Source: Hominisplanchenecus_A murintestinalis
Lineage (GTDB): Bacteria > Bacillota > Clostridia > Lachnospirales > Lachnospiraceae
NCBI RefSeq assembly: GCF_943193015.1
Contig: NZ_CALPCM010000011.1
Coordinates: 29,449-93,448, forward strand
DNA length: 64,000 bases
Direction of reading: 5' to 3'
Part shown: one piece after another, positions 57,883-64,000 of the stretch
Numbering within the stretch: position 1 is the first letter of the stretch
Layout of the letters: each line of letters starts with the position of its first letter
Made by a program: the position numbers and the translations under genes
Notes under the pieces: generated by a model
Database searches by the model: none
What the model saw: only the letters and a program-made list of their open reading frames with translations
What the model was told of the DNA's origin: nothing

Positions 57883-60800
57883 TTAGTCCTCCTTTTTCTT
57901 TCTTCCGCACTGGTAGCCTGCAAACCCGAAGATTCCCGCACCGACTGTAAATGCCGCCGCAAGGCTTACCCACAAGCCGAGGTTAAAATCGTCGCCTGTT
58001 TTTGGTGTATCACGCAGCTCGTTGTGCATGGTTACGGTTGCCGTTTCGTCCGTCTTGATGGTCACTTTCTGGTCGGCGGGCAGGATATAGCCAGAGGATG
58101 CCTTATCGCTGACTTCGGACACGGTGTACTCGCCGATACGCAAGCCGTCAATGGCGATTTCGCCGTTTTTGTCCGTCTTGAATGTCTGGTCGTAATCTTT
58201 TCCAATCACACGGAAAGAGAAGCCCTCCACTTTGCCGTCAGAGGATGTCTTGACGATTTTTAATGAGCCTTTCTGCGCTTCATTTAAAAATCCTTTGCCC
58301 GCTTCATTCTCCACGTTGTAGGTCTTGCCGTTTTCCTCGATGGATACGGGATAAACATTCTCGTCCAGAACAAAGCCTGTCGGGGCGGTTTTCTCACGGA
58401 CAAGGTACTTGCCGTATCTGAGGTCGCTCATCTGGTACACGCCTTTTTCCACCTCGCCCATCTCGCCGAGCAGCTCATCTTTCTTGTCCAGTTTTCCGTC
58501 GCCGTTGGCATCAGAGTAGACCTCGAATACCGCACCTGTGAGCTTGTTGTCGGGATAGTCCTTGTCTACTTTTGTCAGAGCAATATTGCCTTTGATGAAA
58601 TAATTGACAAGCTCGATTTCCACAACCTCATCTACTTCGCCGATTGTTACGCTGATTTCTTCCTCGGAGAGTACATATCCTTTCGGGCTTTCGATTTCAC
58701 GGATTACCCATGTGCCATACGGAACTTCGCCAAAAGAAAAACTGCCGTCATCCTCAGATGTGGCAGTCGCAATCGCATTTTCCTTTGTATATTCCGTTGT
58801 CCCCGTCTGAAAGATGCCGATTAACGCACCGCCTAAATCCTCACCGTCCTCGTTGGATTTCCTGCCGCTGACAGAGCCGTAAATCAGTTCGTTTTCAATG
58901 GCTTCTCCCTCATTTGCCGTGATGTTCACGACGGCTGTTTCCTGTCCTGCGTACTCAAAGTCAACAGGGTATTTCTCATCGCTTACAAGGTAAGCTGCGT
59001 TTGTTGATATTTCCTGCACATAATAGCTGCCCATCGGCAGGTCGCTGATTGCCTTTCCGTGACCGTTCTCATCAAGGAAGATGACTTCAATCAATCCGTC
59101 CGCAGGGATAACAGAGCCGTCGGCTGCGGTCAGCTCCTCGGCTGCATACAAACCAAACGTGACGTCTTTGATTTCTCCGTTGCTGCCTACGCCGTATGCT
59201 TCGTCCACCTCAAGAGTTTTATTGAGGTCGATTTCCACACGCTGACGCTCATTGTAAAATTCCGTGCCTGTTTCCGTCACTTCGATTTCCTGCCCCGCAT
59301 ACACAAGCTCCACGGCATGGATTTCATCGTTTAATACCATGCCATACGGGGCAGTCACTTCCTTTACCTCATACTTTCCGAGATAAAGCTCTTTGGATTC
59401 CGCCGTACCATCTTCCCCTGTGGTAAGCGTATCTACGACTTCGCCTTTCTCGGCTCTGACCGTGCCATCGGTTGTAATAATGTCCTCGGCTGCGGTAATC
59501 TCGTAAACTGCACCCTCTAAATTATCCACGGCAAAAATCGGCTGGTACAGCCCCTTGTTTCCTGATACCCTACTGAATACCTCGCCAGACTTGGATACTG
59601 TAATCTTTCCTTTCTGTGCCATATTGGAGCGTTCCACCTTGACAATGGTAATACCGCTTTCCTCCTCGGAGTTTTCCTGCTCCACATCAAAATAGACTGG
59701 CTCGGAGTCGAGGACATAGCCGTATGGAGCTTGCACCTCAACGAGAGAATAGCCCTTGCCGTATTCCAAAGTCTGCGGCGTGATAAGACCGCCGTCTGCC
59801 GTGGTGTAGAACGTGTCAATCTCCGTCACTTCTGGATAAGTGAATTTCATTGTTACAAGGTTTCCCTCTGGGTCGTAAATCTGGAAGCCTGCCCCTGCAT
59901 AGGGGATAACTTTGCCCGTTTCCACGTCTTTCTTAACAATTTTAATATAGCTCTCGAAGTTGGCGTTGTTGATAAGGTAGCGGTAAGTCTGGCTGTCCTT
60001 GCAGATGAACACGTCAAAGTCTTTCATCAGCTCACGCCCGTCCCATCCAGAGGTCTGGTGTACGGTGTAGATGCCATACGGCATATCCTTTGTCTGGGCA
60101 AAGCCGTTTTCATCGCAGATAAGCGTGTCACGCTCGGTTTCCTCCGCCGCATCGAAGCCGCCTGCGGATTTCAGATATACCTCAAAGACAGCCCCCTCCT
60201 CTGGCGTTTCAATCTGGGTTTCGCCGTTGTCGGTGTGCTTGATGATGGCGATATTGCCTTTGATAACCTGCTCGTTTACATCATTCTTGGCAGAATTATA
60301 TTCCACGGTGTAAAGCTCTGGCTCTGCCCCTACATGGTGGATTGTAGTATCTAAAAGATAGCCCTCGGACGGGGTAATCTCACGGATGCTCCAATCGTTC
60401 CCGCAGATATAATACTTCGTTGTGAACTGCCCGTTTTCATCGGTGGTATAAGTGTCAACTAATTCCTCGCCCTGATAGATGCCGTAAACCGCACCTGCAA
60501 GGGAAGCGTCGCCCTGCGGCTTCTTCCCCGTTTCCATGTCGGTCTTTAATACCGTGACATTGAATTTCTTTAAGATGTTGGTAAAACTGCGTTTTGTGAC
60601 CTTTTTCCACTCAATCGGGGCGGTCTGGGATGCGGGGACAACGTAGCGGATAGCCGTGTCCACTTCCTCAAGGGTGTACGGCGTGCTGCCGCTGATAAGG
60701 ACATTCTCAAACTTTGCCAGCCCGTTCTTATCGGTCACGGCGTATTCATCCACCGCCAATCCGCTTAAAGAAGTGCCGTAAAGGTGGAACTTCACGCCCT

Positions 60801-62031
60801 CCACAAGATTGTCCTCGGATGTTTTGACGACTTCCAGACTGCCACGCTTCAAAGTATTGCTGAATGTGACCGTAGAAGTCTTTCCCCCGATAATCGTCAC
60901 GGTCTGGGTTTTCTGCGGCTCATAGCGGTCGATGGACTGCTCCGTGACGGTGTAAGTGCCGGGGAATAAGCCCTCCACCGTGATATTTCCGTCTTTATCT
61001 GTCTTTACGGTCTTGTTGAAGCCGTCGCCTTTGATGGTAAAGGAAATCCCGCTGACAACGCCGTCCTCGGAAGTCTTTTTCAGTGCGACCGTCCCTGTCG
61101 GCGTTTCCACGTTGATATACGCCGTCATGGTGTCCACGTTCTCCACGCCTGTAATGACATCCTGCAAGTTCGGGTCGCCATAGGCAATCATCATCGCCCC
61201 GCTGCTGACCGTCGGCGTATTATTTCTTGTCGCCGTAATCCTCGCCTTGCCGTCAATGGCTTTCTTTGACGTGATGGTGAGCTTGTTCCCAGACTTGGAA
61301 ACTTTCACATTGCTGTCGGAGCTGGTAAAGGAATACTCGGAGAGGGAATTATTTTTATCCGTCAGCGTCAGGCTGTATTTCCCGTCCTTATAGGCAAGCT
61401 CCTTTGTAATGTCTTTCTTGCCTGCTGACATAAAACTCGGAATTGTGCTGTGCCTTGTCATGAATGATACAATCTGGTCGTAAGCCGCCCTCGCCCCGCT
61501 GTTGGCATAGTTCGAGCCAAAGTGCAGGCTGTAAACGGTCGTGCTTGTCTGGCTGTACGGGCTTGCAGAATTGCGGCATCCCGTGACGAACTCCCATACA
61601 AGGGTCTGGGTGGCAAGCCATTTCTCGTCATCGCTTCCAGACAGATTCCCGCTGTTGCCCTGATAGCCGTAAAGCAGGGCAAGCCCCACCGCCTTTTTCT
61701 GTTCTGCGGAAAGGGAGTTCCAAGCGTTGGAAGACGCTTTTGCAAGCGTATTTCCTGTTTTCAGCGGCACTCCTGGCTGAAGGCAGAACGCCGTTTCCCC
61801 GTCCACATACATGCGGTACTTATATTCGCCCGTCCCTCCTGCGGTATGACCGCCGATGTTCGCACTGGAATTATATCTGATTGCGTTCCCTGCGCCGTCG
61901 TAAGTGTGGGTAAAGGAAATCGTGCCGATGTCGCCTGCCGCAAACGCTGTCGTGGCAGGGACGGCGGACAGTGCCGTGACCGCAGCTAAAGCAAACGCCG
62001 CAGCTCTCCTCAATAATTTACATATCTTCAT
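57883..62031 (-). CDS. Large CnaB-repeat adhesin with TQXA domain
   Basis: The 1382-residue surface protein has a signal peptide (1-31, TTAFAA), an N-terminal thioester/TQXA-type domain (AFCLQPGVPL with Cys, and TQTLVWEFVTG), a Big2-like stretch (about 200-290), then about ten CnaB/SpaA repeats. The C-terminus has DTPKTGDD, a hydrophobic helix and RKKKED. The TPKTG sorting signal suits the class B sortase at 29407. Thioester domains bind host or cell surfaces covalently. It probably aids contact between mating cells or with the host. Four-base gap to the 29-residue ORF. Confidence 0.9.
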   Translation of the reverse strand: MKICKLLRRAAAFALAAVTALSAVPATTAFAAGDIGTISFTHTYDGAGNAIRYNSSANIGGHTAGGTGEYKYRMYVDGETAFCLQPGVPLKTGNTLAKASSNAWNSLSAEQKKAVGLALLYGYQGNSGNLSGSDDEKWLATQTLVWEFVTGCRNSASPYSQTSTTVYSLHFGSNYANSGARAAYDQIVSFMTRHSTIPSFMSAGKKDITKELAYKDGKYSLTLTDKNNSLSEYSFTSSDSNVKVSKSGNKLTITSKKAIDGKARITATRNNTPTVSSGAMMIAYGDPNLQDVITGVENVDTMTAYINVETPTGTVALKKTSEDGVVSGISFTIKGDGFNKTVKTDKDGNITVEGLFPGTYTVTEQSIDRYEPQKTQTVTIIGGKTSTVTFSNTLKRGSLEVVKTSEDNLVEGVKFHLYGTSLSGLAVDEYAVTDKNGLAKFENVLISGSTPYTLEEVDTAIRYVVPASQTAPIEWKKVTKRSFTNILKKFNVTVLKTDMETGKKPQGDASLAGAVYGIYQGEELVDTYTTDENGQFTTKYYICGNDWSIREITPSEGYLLDTTIHHVGAEPELYTVEYNSAKNDVNEQVIKGNIAIIKHTDNGETQIETPEEGAVFEVYLKSAGGFDAAEETERDTLICDENGFAQTKDMPYGIYTVHQTSGWDGRELMKDFDVFICKDSQTYRYLINNANFESYIKIVKKDVETGKVIPYAGAGFQIYDPEGNLVTMKFTYPEVTEIDTFYTTADGGLITPQTLEYGKGYSLVEVQAPYGYVLDSEPVYFDVEQENSEEESGITIVKVERSNMAQKGKITVSKSGEVFSRVSGNKGLYQPIFAVDNLEGAVYEITAAEDIITTDGTVRAEKGEVVDTLTTGEDGTAESKELYLGKYEVKEVTAPYGMVLNDEIHAVELVYAGQEIEVTETGTEFYNERQRVEIDLNKTLEVDEAYGVGSNGEIKDVTFGLYAAEELTAADGSVIPADGLIEVIFLDENGHGKAISDLPMGSYYVQEISTNAAYLVSDEKYPVDFEYAGQETAVVNITANEGEAIENELIYGSVSGRKSNEDGEDLGGALIGIFQTGTTEYTKENAIATATSEDDGSFSFGEVPYGTWVIREIESPKGYVLSEEEISVTIGEVDEVVEIELVNYFIKGNIALTKVDKDYPDNKLTGAVFEVYSDANGDGKLDKKDELLGEMGEVEKGVYQMSDLRYGKYLVREKTAPTGFVLDENVYPVSIEENGKTYNVENEAGKGFLNEAQKGSLKIVKTSSDGKVEGFSFRVIGKDYDQTFKTDKNGEIAIDGLRIGEYTVSEVSDKASSGYILPADQKVTIKTDETATVTMHNELRDTPKTGDDFNLGLWVSLAAAFTVGAGIFGFAGYQCGRKKKED

Positions 62032-62080
62032 TCATTACCTCCTGTTCGTTCTCATGTTGATAGCTGACTTTCTGGCAGAA

Positions 62081-62107
62081 AAAAAGCCGCCCATCTGGAC
62101 AGCTTTT
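62081..62107 (-). terminator. Terminator between parB and the adhesin gene
   Basis: On the minus strand AAAAGCTGTCC pairs with GGGCGGCTTTT around AGAT, followed by TTT. It lies about 140 bases past the parB stop and 50 before the adhesin start, so it should separate the two transcripts or attenuate read-through. Confidence 0.7.
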
Positions 62108-62247
62108 AATATTTCTTTTCTCGGATAGTTACTGGCAGTATCTAGGGGGAGAGGTGTGGAGAGGGGGAAGTCAAAAAATTTTTTCTGTTTCCCAAAGGGC
62201 AGACTTTCCCCTCGGCGTCCATCTCCAAAATCCCTATTTTTCCTGCC

Positions 62248-63192
62248 TTACCTCTCGTGAGCCTTGCTCCGCTGTAAGTGGCGGTTGTAAAACTCCAACG
62301 CCTTTACGACAAAATCCGTTTCCTGCCCTCTGGGAATGGATTTCGGTATGAGCTTGGTTATCCGCTCGTCCTTAAAGGCGGGTTTTTCTTTCTGGTTTGG
62401 CTTTTCCTCCTGCATGATGCTCTGGATAACCTCATCCGTGAGCTTTCCCTCCTGCATGAACTTTTTCATCTTGATAGCCTGTGCAAGAGAGGGCGTCGCA
62501 TCGTTGTAGCCCATCGCTTCTAAAAGCGTATATTGCTGTTCCTCGGACAAATAGGAGATTTCCACCGCAGGGCGGAAAGCAATTTGGCGTTCATCAACCA
62601 TTTGCAGGATTTCGGGTACAAGCTCGGTCAGACGGATATAGCGGAAAATCTGATTTTTACTTTCCCCGACTTTCTCGGCAAGTTCATCTGATGATTTTAC
62701 GCCTTGCAACTTGTTACCCACTGGGGAACAAGTTAAATCTGTACGCTGTCCTTGTCGCTTCATCGCTTCAAGCCGCATCTTATACGCAAAGGCTTTCTCA
62801 CTCGGCAAGATAGTAGTCCTTTGGAGATTACTCTCAACCATGACGATAATCGCTTCGTCACGGGTCAGCTCCTTAACTTCGCATTTGAGCGTTTCAAGCC
62901 CTGCAATCTCGCAAGCCTTTTTCCTCCTGTGACCGCTGATAAGCTCATACCGCCCATCCTCTTTCTGGCGGACAGTGGCAGGGGTCATCACGCCGCTCCG
63001 CCTTACGCTGTCCACAAGCTGCTCCATGTCCTCGTCCATTAAGACCTTGAACGGGTGGTCTGGGAACTCGTCAATCTCCGCAATCGGGATTTCCCTTATT
63101 TTGCTTAGATTCGCTTCCGCACGGCTCTCGTCCGTTTCAAAGAGGTCATCGTATGCGGTCAGCTCGATTTTGCTTTCTCTGCTTCTCGCCAA
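62248..63192 (-). CDS. parB: ParB-like partition protein
   Basis: The 314-residue protein has the ParB nuclease-like domain with ELISGHRRKKACEIAGL and ESNLQRTTILPSEKAFAYKM, then a helix-turn-helix-like region (SSDELAEKVGESKNQIFRYIRLTEL, about 165-190). It pairs with ParA. It starts 47 bases inside the parA end. It may keep excised copies stable. A parS site was not found by eye. Confidence 0.92.
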   Translation of the reverse strand: MARSRESKIELTAYDDLFETDESRAEANLSKIREIPIAEIDEFPDHPFKVLMDEDMEQLVDSVRRSGVMTPATVRQKEDGRYELISGHRRKKACEIAGLETLKCEVKELTRDEAIIVMVESNLQRTTILPSEKAFAYKMRLEAMKRQGQRTDLTCSPVGNKLQGVKSSDELAEKVGESKNQIFRYIRLTELVPEILQMVDERQIAFRPAVEISYLSEEQQYTLLEAMGYNDATPSLAQAIKMKKFMQEGKLTDEVIQSIMQEEKPNQKEKPAFKDERITKLIPKSIPRGQETDFVVKALEFYNRHLQRSKAHER

Positions 63193-63973
63193 GCTCTGCC
63201 ACCTCCTTTCCGAACTGCTCGTAAGCGGCGGCTACCTTGCCGCCCTTGTCGTAGGCAAAAATGCTCTTTCCCTCTGCGGTGGCTTCCACAGCACGGATGG
63301 AGTGGGGTATCTGTGCATCGAATACCTTGATTCTCTGCCCGTAGGCACTTTTTACCGTTGCCGTGATTTCCTTAGAGATGTTCGTGCGTGGCATTACCAT
63401 CGTCATAAGGATGCCGTCAATCCGCAGGTGCGGGTTAATCTGCCGTTTCACTTTAAACACGGAGCGAAGCAACAGCTCTAAGCCTTTGGCAGAAAGATAA
63501 TGGGGCTGTGTCGGGATAACCACGCTGTCAGCAGCCGCAAGTGCATTGATTGTCAGCATACCCAAGCTCGGCATACAGTCAATGAGGACAGTATTGTAAT
63601 TCTTTTTCACTTCATTGATGCAGGTTTTCAATACGCTTTCACGGCTTATGGCGTTTATCAGCCTTACTTCCAGTCCCGACAGTTCAATGTTGGACGGGAG
63701 CAGGTCAACGCCCTCGTCATGGTGCAGGATGCTTCTGGAAACATCGACGGGCTTATCATCAATGATGTCCTGCATGATGGTGGAGAGTGTGTCGGGCAAG
63801 TCGTCTGGTCGGCTGTAACCGAGCGACATGGTTAAATTTGCCTGTGCATCGGCATCAATGAGCAGAACTTTTTTGCCCTGCTGTGCCAGAGCCACGCCCA
63901 GATTGACCGCCGTGGTGGTCTTGCCAACGCCGCCTTTCTGGTTGGTTAAAGCGATTACTTTGCAATTTGACAT
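63146..63973 (-). CDS. parA: ParA/Soj-type partition ATPase
   Basis: The 275-residue protein begins CKVIALTNQKGGVGKTTTAVNLGVALAQ with the deviant Walker A KGGVGKTT, followed by VLLIDADAQANLT and VLIDCMPSLGMLTINAL (Walker B). It lacks the N-terminal HTH of plasmid type Ia ParA. An RBS (AAAGGAGG) lies just upstream at 63985-63992. It is the first gene of the visible operon; the window ends 27 bases further. Confidence 0.95.
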   Translation of the reverse strand: MSNCKVIALTNQKGGVGKTTTAVNLGVALAQQGKKVLLIDADAQANLTMSLGYSRPDDLPDTLSTIMQDIIDDKPVDVSRSILHHDEGVDLLPSNIELSGLEVRLINAISRESVLKTCINEVKKNYNTVLIDCMPSLGMLTINALAAADSVVIPTQPHYLSAKGLELLLRSVFKVKRQINPHLRIDGILMTMVMPRTNISKEITATVKSAYGQRIKVFDAQIPHSIRAVEATAEGKSIFAYDKGGKVAAAYEQFGKEVAELGEKQRKQNRADRIR

Positions 63974-64000
63974 AGGGTGCGTCCTCCTTTCGCATAGATT

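Larger units (their letters stand above)
16992..64000. mobile_element. ICE B, Tn1549-like conjugative element carrying a vanG-type operon
   Basis: The block runs from a large serine recombinase at the left through cargo (the van operon) to a full conjugation module (VirB4, PrgI-, VirB6- and VirB2-like, VirD4, relaxase, MobC, oriT-like hairpin, helicase) and ParA/ParB at the right edge. The order cargo next to recombinase, with replication and partition genes at the far end, is usual for clostridial ICEs. The backbone is visibly more GC-rich than the van cargo and than element A. The right end and both attachment sites were not identified. The left end probably lies just beyond the terminator at 16905-16949. 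Confidence 0.8.

Noticed and set aside
1..64000. CRISPR array
   Set aside because: No regularly spaced direct repeats with unique spacers were seen. The tandem repeats at 6553 and 30217 have only two to three copies and no spacers.
1..64000. tRNA or rRNA genes
   Set aside because: No cloverleaf or rRNA-like stretch was recognised by eye; a tRNAscan run would settle it.

Overview
The window looks like a gut Clostridia (Lachnospiraceae-like, low-GC Firmicutes) genome occupied almost entirely by integrative and conjugative elements (ICEs) of the broad Tn1549/CTn family. No housekeeping genes are seen. Nearly every gene is on the minus strand, and the genes are packed with short overlaps and strong Shine-Dalgarno sites. 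Assignments rest on motifs and domain reading, not on database searches.

Element A (1 to about 16.9 kb, running off the left edge) reads, in transcription order from right to left: a candidate structured RNA region, a Cys-rich protein, a ParM-like actin ATPase with a small partner, a 17-codon leader peptide, a 1628-residue LPXTG adhesin, a DUF5688-type protein, a 42-residue protein, a RadC-like protein, a Toprim/DUF3991 primase-like protein, an oriT-like region with 64-bp repeats, an unknown protein, MobC-like, relaxase, a coiled-coil protein, PcfB-like, and the VirD4-type coupling protein cut by the window edge.

Element B (about 17.0 kb to beyond 64 kb) is a second, nearly complete ICE. From the right it holds ParA/ParB, a 1382-residue CnaB adhesin, a dense array of small unknown ORFs, a ~2940-residue methylase/SNF2 helicase with a tnpV gene nested in another frame, an AT-rich two-gene islet, a primase, oriT, MobC, relaxase, PcfB, an ArdC-like protein, VirD4, VirB2-, VirB6- and PrgI-like proteins, VirB4, a DNA methyltransferase, a class B sortase and a lysozyme/CHAP hydrolase. 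It ends at the left with an Xre regulator, the cargo, a sigma-like factor, MazF, a SHOCT-like protein and a large serine recombinase.

The cargo is a vanG-type glycopeptide-resistance operon, vanR-vanS-vanG-vanXY-vanTm-vanTr (20.9-26.8 kb), clearly more AT-rich than the ICE backbone. VanRS senses the drug. VanT makes D-Ser, VanG joins D-Ala to D-Ser, and VanXY destroys D-Ala-D-Ala precursors and pentapeptides. The serine racemase is split into membrane and racemase ORFs at a T6 run. No vanU, vanW or separate vanY is present.

Main points to follow up: the tnpV gene overprinted inside the helicase gene; the split vanT; a candidate structured RNA with GNRA-capped hairpins and a perfect 28-bp palindrome between the two elements; a sequence shared by the Xre and sigma-factor upstream regions; and a cluster of TATTGT repeats around a methyltransferase that has no ordinary start codon.
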